Shown: positions 27,619 to 35,807 of the stretch, one piece after another
Position numbering within the stretch: position 1 is the stretch's first letter
Layout of the letters: the number at the start of each line of letters is the position of its first letter
Assembly (NCBI GenBank): GCA_044508835.1
Contig: JBIQHD010000024.1
Coordinates: 1 to 64,000, forward strand
Origin: JAKFDI01 sp044508835
GTDB lineage: Bacteria; Pseudomonadota; Gammaproteobacteria; Burkholderiales; Burkholderiaceae_C
Direction: 5' to 3'
Length of the DNA stretch: 64,000 nucleotides
Program-made: the position numbers and the translations under genes
The notes under the pieces: generated by a model
Database searches by the model: none
Told to the model about the DNA's origin: nothing
Seen by the model: only the letters and a program-made list of their open reading frames with translations

Positions 27619-27629
27619 TATATCATATA
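27619..27629. promoter_or_regulatory. Candidate GntR-type operator, site E
   Basis: TATATCATATA, the same perfect palindrome read on the other strand, lies 68 bases upstream of the OtnK-like gene. The rest of the 256-bp gap (27552-27807) shows no further gene or clear terminator. Confidence 0.65.
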
Positions 27630-27807
27630 GCGCAGATGCTGCCGGACGAGCGCCAGGGCGAGCGTGGCGGCTGGGGGCTTGGCGGATGGGTGGAGCGCCG
27701 CGCGGCGCGACGCCGGCCGCGGGAAAAGGCAGCCCGCCGCACGCGGACGTGGGCGGGCGCTGGCCGGTGCTACCGGGGATGCGGGGCCGGAGAAACGTCC
27801 GGCGCCG

Positions 27808-28923
27808 TCAGAGCTGCAGGCGCCCCTGCCGGTCGAACACCCCGATGTCGACCCATTGCGTGCCGATGTTGGTGCCCTTGGTGAAGTCGATGACGAGGCC
27901 GCCCAGGTCGAACCGCAGCTGGCGCAGCGCCGCGGCCACCTTCTCCGGCGTGGGCGACGGGCCGGCGCGCCGCAGCGCCTCGACCGTCACGCGGGCGGCC
28001 ACGTAGCCCGCCAGGTGGGGATGGGAGGGCGCCGACTCCGGCACGAACCGCTGCATCGCCGCGTGGAACTCCCGCGTGAGCGGCGTCTTCTGCGCGGCGG
28101 CGTTCGGCAGGATCTGCGCCAGCCCCACACCCACGGCCGACTCCAGCGGCACCTTCTCCGCGATGGCCTCGACCGGCACATAGGACATGCCGTACATCGG
28201 CGTGCGGTCGCCCGAGGCGCGCACGTCGCGCACCAGCGCCGCCGCGCTGTTGCGCACCAGCAGCATCACGTAGGTCTGCGCGCCGGTCCGGCGCAGCGCC
28301 TGCGCGGCCTCGCTCAGCTGCTCGGACGTGGGCGCCACGGCCACGCGCCCCGACACGGTCAGGTCGAACTCCTTCGTCGCCTCGTCGAAGAAGGCCAGCC
28401 CGCTCTTGCCGAACGGGTTGTCCTGGAAGGCCGCGGCCACGCGCGTCACGCCCAGCGTCGACAGGTGCTGAAGGATGTGCCGGATCTGGGCGCGGTCGCC
28501 CGCGTTCACGTGGAAGATCCACGGGCTGCCCGGGTGGCGCATGCTCTCCGCTCCGGGCACCACGCCCACCACCGGGATCTTCACGCGGTCGAGCACCTTG
28601 CTCGACTGCACCGCCAGCGTGTTGGCCGAACCGAACAGGTTGACGAAGGCGACGGGCGCATGGCGGCGCGCCGCCGCCTCCACCAGCCGCACCGTCTCCG
28701 CCGGCTTGTACTGGTCGTCCTCGTGCACGAAGCGGATCCGCTGCCCGTGGATCCCGCCCTGCGCGTTCACGCTCTCGAAACAGGCCTTCGCGCCCTCGAA
28801 GTTGCCGATCGCCGTCACCGCCAGCGGGCCCTTCGTCGGCGAGATCTGCGCCACGACAATTTCGGCCCTCGCACCGGCCGCACACAGCAATAGCGCGACA
28901 AACGCCCACCAACGACTGATCAT
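27808..28923 (-). CDS. Branched-chain amino acid-type ABC transporter substrate-binding protein (orphan)
   Basis: A 371-residue periplasmic binding protein of the Leu/Ile/Val receptor family (type I fold). The signal peptide MISRWWAFVALLLCAAGARA is evident, with cleavage probably before EIVVAQ. Segments such as GNFEGAKACFESVNAQGGIHGQ and EDDQYKPAETVRLVEAA are typical. The ATG at 28923 has GGAGGAG immediately upstream. No permease or ATPase genes are adjacent, so it is an orphan receptor that would need partners elsewhere. It diverges from a MarR gene, which may control it. Related proteins often bind aromatic or amide compounds, but the ligand here is unknown. Confidence 0.9.
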   Translation of the reverse strand: MISRWWAFVALLLCAAGARAEIVVAQISPTKGPLAVTAIGNFEGAKACFESVNAQGGIHGQRIRFVHEDDQYKPAETVRLVEAAARRHAPVAFVNLFGSANTLAVQSSKVLDRVKIPVVGVVPGAESMRHPGSPWIFHVNAGDRAQIRHILQHLSTLGVTRVAAAFQDNPFGKSGLAFFDEATKEFDLTVSGRVAVAPTSEQLSEAAQALRRTGAQTYVMLLVRNSAAALVRDVRASGDRTPMYGMSYVPVEAIAEKVPLESAVGVGLAQILPNAAAQKTPLTREFHAAMQRFVPESAPSHPHLAGYVAARVTVEALRRAGPSPTPEKVAAALRQLRFDLGGLVIDFTKGTNIGTQWVDIGVFDRQGRLQL

Positions 28924-29072
28924 GAAGCTCCTCCAGAGTGGCGGCGGGGTCGACATGGCGAATACTGCGGCCCGCGACGAGCCGCGCGCCTGCGGTGCCG
29001 GATGCAGGGCTTGACCCGCCTCAATCGAATGTAGGAGCCGGGAAACTGGTTCATCTAATCAATCATCGAGTG

Positions 29073-29609
29073 ATGAAGCACGTACTGCGAAATCCTCGCC
29101 GGCCGGACGAGCTGCTGAACTACCGGCTGCTGCGGCTGTTCTCCCTGGCCGGCGCCCCCGTCATCCGCCTGTGCGAGGGCCGCTACGGCATCTCGCGCCG
29201 CGAGTTCCGCCTGCTCACGCTGGTGGTGGAGAGCGGGCCGATCTCTCCTTCCGGCCTGAGCGAGCTGGCGCACCTGGACCGGGCGCGCACCTCGCGCATC
29301 ATTGCCGCCCTCCTGAACAAGAAGCTCGTGCGCCGCGATGCGCTGGAAACCGACGGCCGGCGCTTCATGGTGATGGCCACCGACGAGGGGCGCCGGCTGC
29401 ACAGGAAGCTGTTTCCGCAGATCGCGACCATCAACCGCGACCTGATGTCCGTGCTCGACGAGGCCCAGGCCGACGCGCTGGACCGGATCCTCACCGTCCT
29501 CACGGAGCATGCCCTCGCGCTGAACGCCTCCATCGCGCGGGACGTGCGCGCGGACCGCGGCCGCCATGCGGCCGGGGCATCGCCGGCGCCGCATCCGGCG
29601 GGGGCTTGA
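29073..29609 (+). CDS. MarR-family transcriptional regulator
   Basis: A 178-residue winged-helix regulator. The helix-turn-helix is at about residues 50-85 (ISPSGLSELAHLDRARTSRIIAALLNKKLVRR) followed by the wing DALETDGRRFMVMAT, a typical MarR layout. The C-terminal tail is Ala/Pro rich. The start is uncertain: ATG at 29073 has only a weak GAG upstream, and a GTG at 29070 is equally possible. An inverted repeat TCATC-GAGT-GATGA (29063-29076) overlaps the start and could be an autoregulatory site. It diverges from the orphan binding protein, its likely target. Confidence 0.85.
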   Translation: MKHVLRNPRRPDELLNYRLLRLFSLAGAPVIRLCEGRYGISRREFRLLTLVVESGPISPSGLSELAHLDRARTSRIIAALLNKKLVRRDALETDGRRFMVMATDEGRRLHRKLFPQIATINRDLMSVLDEAQADALDRILTVLTEHALALNASIARDVRADRGRHAAGASPAPHPAGA

Positions 29610-29613
29610 AGGG

Positions 29614-29660
29614 GCCGCGCCCCGGCTCCCCGCGAGGGTGCCCGGGAGCCGGGCGCGGGC
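29614..29660. terminator. Strong hairpin after marR
   Basis: CCCGGCTCCC (29621-29630) pairs perfectly with GGGAGCCGGG (29644-29653), and a further five pairs follow after a one-base bulge. The loop is 13 bases. No T run follows, so it may terminate inefficiently or act as a processing block between marR and the sigma factor gene. Confidence 0.5.
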
Positions 29661-29745
29661 CGCCGTGGATAATCCCGCGTTTCGGATCGCATCAGGTCAG
29701 CCACGCTGAACGAAGCCAGCCTGCACGAACGACCAACTCCTCTGG

Positions 29746-30297
29746 TTGTGGTGGGCCCCCGTGTTCCAGCGCTATTACCGTGAACTGCTGAGCTTTCTTT
29801 CCCGCAAGGTGGCCGACCGCGCCACCGCCGCCGACCTCGTGCAGGAAAGCTACCTGCGCGTCTACGCCGCCCAGCAGGCCGGGGCGCTGGTCCGCGACCC
29901 GCGGGCCTTGCTCTACCGCACGGCGCGCAACCTCGTCACCGACCATTACCGCCGCGCCGGCGTGCGCGCCGAGGCGCCCGACGCGGCGGCGGACGAGGCG
30001 CCGCCGGACGCCGACGCCTGCGCCGGCCCCGAGAGCCTGCAGCCCGAGGCGGCGCTGTCGTCCCGCCAGGGCGTGGCGGCCCTGCTGGCCACCATCGAGG
30101 CCCTGCCGCCGCGCTGCCGCGAGGCCTTCGTGCTCTACAAGTTCGACGGCCTGTCCTATGCCGAAGTCGCCGAGCGCATGGGCATCTCGGTGCGCACGGT
30201 CGAGATGCAGCTGCAGATCGCCATGGCCGCCTGCTGGCGCTGCCTGGACGGGGACGACGCCCCAACGGCGCCGAAGCGCAGGCGCGCCGGCCGGTGA
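29746..30297 (+). CDS. FecI-like ECF RNA polymerase sigma factor
   Basis: A 183-residue extracytoplasmic-function sigma factor. Region 2 appears as FQRYYRELLSFLSRKVADRATAADLVQESYLRVYA (about residues 7-42) and region 4 as LPPRCREAFVLYKFDGLSYAEVAERMGISVRTVEMQL (about 125-160), with an Ala/Asp-rich linker. It should direct transcription of the siderophore receptor downstream in response to FecR. The start is uncertain: TTG at 29746 lacks a ribosome site and GTG at 29761 is a reasonable alternative. It stands 62 bases before fecR. Confidence 0.9.
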   Translation: MWWAPVFQRYYRELLSFLSRKVADRATAADLVQESYLRVYAAQQAGALVRDPRALLYRTARNLVTDHYRRAGVRAEAPDAAADEAPPDADACAGPESLQPEAALSSRQGVAALLATIEALPPRCREAFVLYKFDGLSYAEVAERMGISVRTVEMQLQIAMAACWRCLDGDDAPTAPKRRRAGR

Positions 30298-30359
30298 GCG
30301 CCCGCTGAGGGCCGCGGCGGCGCTACCGGGTTCGCCGGGCGTGGCGCGTCTACCCGGAT

Positions 30360-31385
30360 ATGCCTGACGCCTTCCTGCCGCCGCACGACGAGCCGCGCCT
30401 GCGCGAGGCGGTGCTCGGCTGGTTCGTGCGCCGGCACGGCGCCGCCTGGACAGCGCAGGACGAGGCCGCCCTGCAGGCCTGGCTGGCCGCCGACCCATCG
30501 CGCCGCGCGGCCTGGGCGCGCTGGGAGGCGCACTGGCAGGCGATCGGCACGCTGCCCGCGGCCGGGCAGGCGCGGCTGCGCGGCGGGCTCGGGCGCGACC
30601 GCGCCGCGCCGTCGCGCCGCCGCTTCCTGAAGCCCGCGGCGGCGCTGGCCGGCGTGGCCGCGCTCGTGCTCGGCGCGGGCCGCCTCGTCCCGGGCCACCT
30701 CGGCGCGCAGCCGCTGTTCGCCCAGGCCTTCGGCAGCCGGCGCGGCGAGCTGCTGAAGGTGACGCTGCCCGACGGCACCCGGCTGCTGCTGGACACCGCC
30801 ACGCGGCTCGACGTGGTCTTCCACCGGCGGCAGCGCGAGGTGCGGCTGCTCGACGGCCAGGCCACCTTCTCGGTGCAGCCCGACGCCGCGCGCCCCTTCC
30901 ACGTGCTGGCCGGGCCGCTGCGGGTGACGGTGCTCGGCACCCGCTTCGCCGTCCGGCACACGCCCGGCATCGACGGGGCGCAGGGCGTGCGCGTGGCGGT
31001 GGAGGAGGGGCGGGTGCACGTCGCCCGCGCGGACGCCGCGTCCGGGACATGGGACAGCGCCGTCGACTTGGCGGCGGGCGAGCAGGTGGCGGGCGACCGG
31101 CAGGGCCGGCTGGCGCCGGTGTCGCCCGTGCCGCCGGAGGGCATCGCGCCGTGGCGCGGCCACCGCGTCAGCTTCGTCGACACGCCGCTGCACCGCGCGC
31201 TGGCCGAGCTCGAGCGCTACGGCGACACCGGCCTCGTGGTGCGCGACCCGGCGGCGGCCGCGCTGCGACTGAGCGGCACCTTCGACCCGCGCGACGCCGC
31301 CACGCTGCGGCGCGTGCTGCCGCGCGCGCTGCCGGTGCGCCTGCGCGAGCGCGACGGCCGCACCGAGGTGCTGCCGGTCCGCTGA
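30360..31385 (+). CDS. FecR-family anti-sigma/sensor protein
   Basis: A 341-residue inner-membrane regulator of the FecR family. An N-terminal cytoplasmic DUF4880 segment (about residues 12-60) precedes one transmembrane helix (about 85-105), the periplasmic FecR domain with LPDGTRLLLDTATRLDV and RPFHVLAGPLRVTVLGTRFAVR (about 125-205), and a C-terminal secretin/TonB-N-like part. It relays binding of the siderophore at the receptor to the sigma factor encoded upstream. The three genes sigma-fecR-receptor form the standard surface-signalling set. Confidence 0.93.
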   Translation: MPDAFLPPHDEPRLREAVLGWFVRRHGAAWTAQDEAALQAWLAADPSRRAAWARWEAHWQAIGTLPAAGQARLRGGLGRDRAAPSRRRFLKPAAALAGVAALVLGAGRLVPGHLGAQPLFAQAFGSRRGELLKVTLPDGTRLLLDTATRLDVVFHRRQREVRLLDGQATFSVQPDAARPFHVLAGPLRVTVLGTRFAVRHTPGIDGAQGVRVAVEEGRVHVARADAASGTWDSAVDLAAGEQVAGDRQGRLAPVSPVPPEGIAPWRGHRVSFVDTPLHRALAELERYGDTGLVVRDPAAAALRLSGTFDPRDAATLRRVLPRALPVRLRERDGRTEVLPVR

Positions 31386-31409
31386 CCGCCGCCCGCTGAC
31401 CGCCGCCCG
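31382..31409. repeat. 14-base tandem duplication at the fecR stop
   Basis: CTGACCGCCGCCCG occurs twice in direct succession, at 31382-31395 and 31396-31409. The first copy contains the fecR stop codon. It looks like a recent slippage duplication with no evident role. Confidence 0.7.
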
Positions 31410-31426
31410 GGCCCGCGCGGTCCGGC

Positions 31427-31456
31427 AGAAAAAATTTCGCCGCGGCTACCGTAGTT
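31427..31456 (+). promoter_or_regulatory. Candidate ECF-sigma promoter for the siderophore receptor
   Basis: AGAAAAAATTTC (31427-31438) stands out as the only A/T-rich block in the gap and is followed by CCGTAGTT (31449-31456). The pairing of an A-rich -35-like element with a CGT-containing -10-like element, upstream of a TonB receptor and downstream of fecI-fecR, fits a FecI-type promoter. No exact consensus is claimed. Confidence 0.45.
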
Positions 31457-31476
31457 CGTGCGGGACGTGCGTCTCC

Positions 31477-31495
31477 CGGAATGGGAATCATTTTC
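31477..31495. promoter_or_regulatory. Candidate Fur box
   Basis: The 19 bases here match the classical Fur box (GATAATGATAATCATTATC) at 13 positions, with AATCATT at its centre (31486-31492). The site lies 25 bases before the receptor ATG at 31520, so iron-replete Fur would block expression. Confidence 0.65.
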
Positions 31496-31519
31496 ATTCA
31501 CGTTCGGAGGAGAACATCC

Positions 31520-33958
31520 ATGACCCGCCTGATGCCGCGGCCGCTGCCGCTTGCCCTGGCCCTCGCGCTGGCCTTCGGCGCCACGGCCGTCCATGCGCAG
31601 GCCGATGCCCGCGCCGTGCTGGCCACGCCGGTGCAGATCGGCATCGCCGCCCAGCCGCTGGCGCAGGCGCTCAACGACTGGGCGCGGCAGACGCGCCTGC
31701 AGATCGTCGTGCAGCAGGACCTGGTGGCGGGCAAGACGGCGCCGGCCGTGGCCGGCCGGCTGACGCCGCGGCAGGCACTGGACCGGCTGCTCGCCGGCAG
31801 CGGCCTCGCGGCGGCGGAGGAAGGCTCGGCCGTGGTGCTGCGCCGGCTGCCCGCGCCGTCGAACGAATCGGTGCTGCCCGCGGTGCCGGTGACGGCCCGC
31901 GCCGAGCGGGTCGCGGCCACCGAGGGCACGGGCTCGTACACCACCGGCGTCACCGCCACGGCGACGCCGCTCGGCCTGTCGATCCGCGAGACGCCGCAGG
32001 CGGTGAGCGTCATCACCCGCCAGCGCATCGAAGACCAGGGGCTCACGCAGCTGGCCGACGTGGTGGCGCAGACGCCCGGCCTGGTGATGTCGGCGGGCGG
32101 CAACGTCGGCTCGGACAGCTCGCCCATCTACGCCCGCGGCTTCGCGGTCGAGACCTACATGGTCGATGGCGTGCGCCAGACCGACTCGGGCTATTCGAGC
32201 ATCTTCCAGTCGCAGGACATGACGATGTTCGACCGCGTGGAAGTGGTGCGCGGCGCCACCGGCCTGATGAACGGCCTGGGCACGCCGGGCGCGGCCATCA
32301 ACCTGGTCCGCAAGCGCCCGACGGCGCAGTTCCAGGCCATGGCGAAGGTCGAGCTCGGCTCGTGGAAGCACCGCCGCATCGAGGCCGACGTGTCCGCGCC
32401 GCTCAACGACGCGGGCAGCGTGCGCGGGCGCGTCGCCGCCTCCGCGCAGTCCAGCGATTCCTACATCGACCGGCTGACGGACGACCGCAAGGTGCTGTTC
32501 GGCACCGTCGAGGCCGACCTCGGCCCGTCCACGCTGCTGCGCGGCGGCCTGTCGGTGCAGCACCTGGATTCCGATGCCAATGCGCGCGGCGGCCTGCCCG
32601 CCTACTACAGCGACGGCACGCTGGTCGACTGGGGCGTTTCCGACTCCGCAGCGCCGGCGTGGTCGTACTCGCGGCGCCACGGCACCTCGGTCTTCGCGGC
32701 GCTGGAGCATCGCCTGGCCAACGACTGGCAGCTCAAGGCCACGCTCACCCGCACCACCACCGACTACGACGAGCTGGTGGGCTACGCCAGCGGCGGCAAC
32801 CCCGACCGCGCGACGGGCGCGGGCGTGTCGATCTGGGCCAGCCGCTGGAAGGGCGAGCCGCGGCAGGACTCGCTCGACCTCTCCGCCACCGGCCGGTTCG
32901 GCCTGCTGGGCCGCGAGCACGACCTCGCCCTGGGCGTGCAGTTCTCGCGCAGCTTCCACCTCGACCCGGCCTACACCAACTGGTACCACACCGGCTGGAG
33001 CGGGGCCGTGCCGGACATCTTCAACTGGGACGGCCTCGTTCCGGCGGCGCCGAACAATCCGGCGGTGGGCACCTACAGCTCGGACGAGCGCCTGAACAGC
33101 GCCTACGCCACGGCGCGCTTTCGCCTGACCGACCCGCTGTCGGTGCTGGTGGGCGCGCGCGTGACCGACTGGAGCCGCTACCAGACCAGCACCACCTTCG
33201 CCACCGGCACGACCACCATCACCGACCGCGGCGAGACCGGCCAGGTCACGCCCTACCTGGGCGTCGTCTACGACTTCGGCGAGCACTGGTCCGCCTACGG
33301 CAGCTACACCAGCATCTTCAAGCCGCAGAACAACAAGACGGTGAACGGCGACTACCTCGACCCGGTGCTCGGCAGCGGCGCCGAGCTCGGCGTGAAGGGC
33401 GCGTTCCTCGACGACCGGCTCAACGTCTCGGCGGCCGTGTTCGACATCGAGCAGGACAACTTCGCCGTCGCCATCCCGAACACCTTCGCACCGGACGGCT
33501 CGCAGGCCTACGACTCGATGTCGGGCACCACCTCGCGCGGCATCGAGCTCGAGGCCGCGGGCGAGCTGCGCCCGGGCTGGCAGGTGGCGGCGAGCTTCAC
33601 CCGCACCATGGTGAAGGACCGCACCGGGAAGGCGATCAACACCAACGTGCCGCGCAACACCGTCAAGCTGTTCAGCAGCTACCGCCTCGGCAGCGGCGCG
33701 GCCCGCGGCCTCGTGGTGGGCGGCGGCCTGCGCTGGCAGAACGAGATCTACGCCGACAACCAGGGCCCGGCCGCGGTGCGCTTCACCCAGCCGTCGTACG
33801 CGGTGGTCGACCTGATGGCGCGCTACCCGATCACGTCCACGCTGACGCTGTCGGGCAACGTCTACAACGTCCTCGACGAGCGCTATCGCACCAACACCGG
33901 CAACAGCTACTTCGGCGCGCCGCGCCACGTACGCGTGTCGCTCGAGGCGCGGTTCTGA
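31520..33958 (+). CDS. TonB-dependent siderophore receptor with signalling domain
   Basis: An 812-residue outer-membrane receptor. A signal peptide ends near residue 26 (VHA then QADARA). An STN signalling domain follows (about 35-90; IGIAAQPLAQALNDWARQTRLQIV), then the plug with ETPQAVSVITRQRIEDQGL and VVRGATGLMNGLGTPGAAINLVRKRP (about 160-275), and a 22-strand-type barrel ending in the aromatic residue of EARF. The STN domain marks it as a transducer that signals to FecR. The ATG at 31520 has GGAGGAG at 7-base spacing; an upstream start at 31481 would overlap the Fur box. It resembles ferric-siderophore (FhuE/pyoverdine-type) receptors, but the ligand is unknown. Confidence 0.95.
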   Translation: MTRLMPRPLPLALALALAFGATAVHAQADARAVLATPVQIGIAAQPLAQALNDWARQTRLQIVVQQDLVAGKTAPAVAGRLTPRQALDRLLAGSGLAAAEEGSAVVLRRLPAPSNESVLPAVPVTARAERVAATEGTGSYTTGVTATATPLGLSIRETPQAVSVITRQRIEDQGLTQLADVVAQTPGLVMSAGGNVGSDSSPIYARGFAVETYMVDGVRQTDSGYSSIFQSQDMTMFDRVEVVRGATGLMNGLGTPGAAINLVRKRPTAQFQAMAKVELGSWKHRRIEADVSAPLNDAGSVRGRVAASAQSSDSYIDRLTDDRKVLFGTVEADLGPSTLLRGGLSVQHLDSDANARGGLPAYYSDGTLVDWGVSDSAAPAWSYSRRHGTSVFAALEHRLANDWQLKATLTRTTTDYDELVGYASGGNPDRATGAGVSIWASRWKGEPRQDSLDLSATGRFGLLGREHDLALGVQFSRSFHLDPAYTNWYHTGWSGAVPDIFNWDGLVPAAPNNPAVGTYSSDERLNSAYATARFRLTDPLSVLVGARVTDWSRYQTSTTFATGTTTITDRGETGQVTPYLGVVYDFGEHWSAYGSYTSIFKPQNNKTVNGDYLDPVLGSGAELGVKGAFLDDRLNVSAAVFDIEQDNFAVAIPNTFAPDGSQAYDSMSGTTSRGIELEAAGELRPGWQVAASFTRTMVKDRTGKAINTNVPRNTVKLFSSYRLGSGAARGLVVGGGLRWQNEIYADNQGPAAVRFTQPSYAVVDLMARYPITSTLTLSGNVYNVLDERYRTNTGNSYFGAPRHVRVSLEARF

Positions 33959-33999
33959 ACCCGCCGCCCCGCATTCCGACGCCACCACCAGGAATCCCC

Positions 34000-34644
34000 A
34001 TGCTCAAGCGCTCCGTGCTCACGCTCCTCCTCTCGTCGCTCGCCGCGGCGGCCCCGGCCCACCAGCTCTGGATCGAGCGCGACGCCGCCGGCCCGGCGCG
34101 CGTCTACGTGGGCGACGTCGACGACGCGCCCGACCGCGGCGAGGCCGTGGCCAAGCTCGCCGCGACCACGCGGGTCTTCCATGCCGATGCGGTGCAGCCG
34201 CTCGCGCTCACGGCCCGGGACGACCACCTCGAGGTCGCCGCGGCGGGCGCCGGCGACCTGCGCCTGTCCAACGACCAGGTGTGGAAGCCGTGGAAGACGC
34301 GCGACGGCGTGGTCAAGGCCGCCGTCTTCAACGCGCGCGAAGGCCGCCGCGAGACGCGCGCCGCGCTGCCCTTCGAGTTCGTGCCGGCGGCCGCCGGCGG
34401 CAACACCTTCACGCTCGTCTTCCAGGGCCGGCCGGTCGCGGCCGCGAAGGTGACGGTGGTCGCGCCCGGCCAGTGGGCCAAGCGCTTCGTGACCGATGCG
34501 CAGGGGCGCATCGACGTGCCGGTGGCGAGCGCCGGCCGCTACGTGCTCATCGGCGGCCATTCGGTGGACGAGGCGCGCGAGATCGCCGGGCAGGCCGTCG
34601 CGAAGGTGGACTACACCGCCACGCTGAGCTTCGTCGCGCCCTAG
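34000..34644 (+). CDS. DUF4198-family periplasmic protein
   Basis: A 214-residue protein with a signal peptide (MLKRSVLTLLLSSLAAAAPA) followed by HQLWIERD, the typical start of the mature DUF4198 domain, whose N-terminal His suggests metal binding after processing. Two beta-rich segments follow, the second with GQPVAAAKVTVVAP-like character (residues 140-160) ending in a domain resembling carboxypeptidase regulatory repeats. DUF4198 proteins often accompany TonB receptors and metal transporters. It lies 41 bases after the receptor and 2 bases before macA, so it is part of the iron operon. Its molecular role is unknown. Confidence 0.85.
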   Translation: MLKRSVLTLLLSSLAAAAPAHQLWIERDAAGPARVYVGDVDDAPDRGEAVAKLAATTRVFHADAVQPLALTARDDHLEVAAAGAGDLRLSNDQVWKPWKTRDGVVKAAVFNAREGRRETRAALPFEFVPAAAGGNTFTLVFQGRPVAAAKVTVVAPGQWAKRFVTDAQGRIDVPVASAGRYVLIGGHSVDEAREIAGQAVAKVDYTATLSFVAP

Positions 34645-34646
34645 GC

Positions 34647-35807
34647 ATGCGCGTGCGGATGTGGTGGGCCGCCACGGCCGCGCTCGCCCTGGCGGCGGCC
34701 GCGTTCACGCTGTGGGGCGCGGGCGGGCCGGGCGTGCGCCACGAGACCGCCGCCGTCGTGCGCGCCGACGTCGAGTCGACCGTCACCGCGGTCGGCAGCC
34801 TGCGGCCGCTGCGCTACGTGGACGTGGGCGCGCAGGTCTCGGGCCAGATCGTGCGCCTGCACGCCGCCGCCGGCGACGAGGTGGCCAAGGGCGCGCTGCT
34901 GGTGGAGATCGACCCGAGCGTGCAGCAGGCCACCGTCGACGCCGGCCGGGCGCAGCTCGCCGGCCTGCGCGCGCAGCTCGCCGAGCAGCATGCGCAGCAC
35001 CGCCTCGCGCAGCAGCAGCTCGAGCGCCAGCGGCAGATGGCCGCCGACGGCGCCACCCGCCTCGAGGACGTGCAGACGGCCGAGGCCGCCGCCGCCTCGG
35101 CGGCCGCGCGCATCGAGCACCTGCAGGCGCAGATCGCGCAGACGCAGGCCAGCCTCAAGGCCGACGAGGCGCGCCTGGGCTACACGCGCATCTACGCGCC
35201 CATGGCCGGCACCGTGGTCTCGGTGCAGGCGCGCGAGGGCCAGACGCTCAACGCCACCTACCAGACGCCCGACATCCTGCGCATCGCCGACCTCTCGCGC
35301 ATGACGGTGTGGACCGAGGTCTCCGAGGCCGACGTGCGGCGCGTCAAGCGCGGCATGCCGGTGTACTTCACCACGCTCGGCGGCCAGACCGACGACGCGC
35401 CGCGGCGCTGGCGCAGCACGGTGCGGCAGGTGCTGCCGGCGCCGCCGGTCGCCGAAGGGCAGGGCGCGGCCGCCGAGGCCGCCGCGGCCACCAAGGCCGT
35501 GACCTACGTGGTGCTCTTCGACGTGGACAACGCCGACGGCGAGCTGATGCCGCAGATGACCGCGCAGACCACCTTCGTGGCCGCCGCCGCGCCGGGCGCG
35601 CTCGCCGTGCCGCTGGCCGCGCTGGCGCCGGCGGCGGACGGCCACGCCGTGCGCGTGCTCCAGCCCGGCGGCGAGGTGCAGGCGCGCGCCGTGCGCGTGG
35701 GCGTGCGCAGCCGGCACCTGGCGCAGATCGTGGACGGGCTGGCCGAGGGCGAGCAGGTCGTCGTGGGCGAGCGCACCGAGCCGGGCGTGCGCAGGTTCCG
35801 GTGGTGA
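34647..35807 (+). CDS. MacA-like periplasmic adaptor (HlyD/RND membrane-fusion family)
   Basis: A 386-residue adaptor of a MacAB-type tripartite pump. One N-terminal membrane helix (about residues 5-24) is followed by the lipoyl-like half-motif VGAQVSGQIVRLHAAAGDEVAKGALL, a long coiled-coil hairpin rich in Ala, Gln and Arg (about 95-165), the second lipoyl part YTRIYAPMAGTVVSVQAREGQTLNA, and a beta-barrel domain. ATG at 34647 is used, two bases after the DUF4198 stop; a second in-frame ATG lies at 34659. It links the MacB-like transporter to the outer-membrane channel. Confidence 0.93.
   Translation: MRVRMWWAATAALALAAAAFTLWGAGGPGVRHETAAVVRADVESTVTAVGSLRPLRYVDVGAQVSGQIVRLHAAAGDEVAKGALLVEIDPSVQQATVDAGRAQLAGLRAQLAEQHAQHRLAQQQLERQRQMAADGATRLEDVQTAEAAAASAAARIEHLQAQIAQTQASLKADEARLGYTRIYAPMAGTVVSVQAREGQTLNATYQTPDILRIADLSRMTVWTEVSEADVRRVKRGMPVYFTTLGGQTDDAPRRWRSTVRQVLPAPPVAEGQGAAAEAAAATKAVTYVVLFDVDNADGELMPQMTAQTTFVAAAAPGALAVPLAALAPAADGHAVRVLQPGGEVQARAVRVGVRSRHLAQIVDGLAEGEQVVVGERTEPGVRRFRW

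Noticed and set aside
29661..29745. Fur box before the sigma factor gene
   Set aside because: GGATAATCC resembles part of a Fur box, but the rest of the 19-base pattern is absent.
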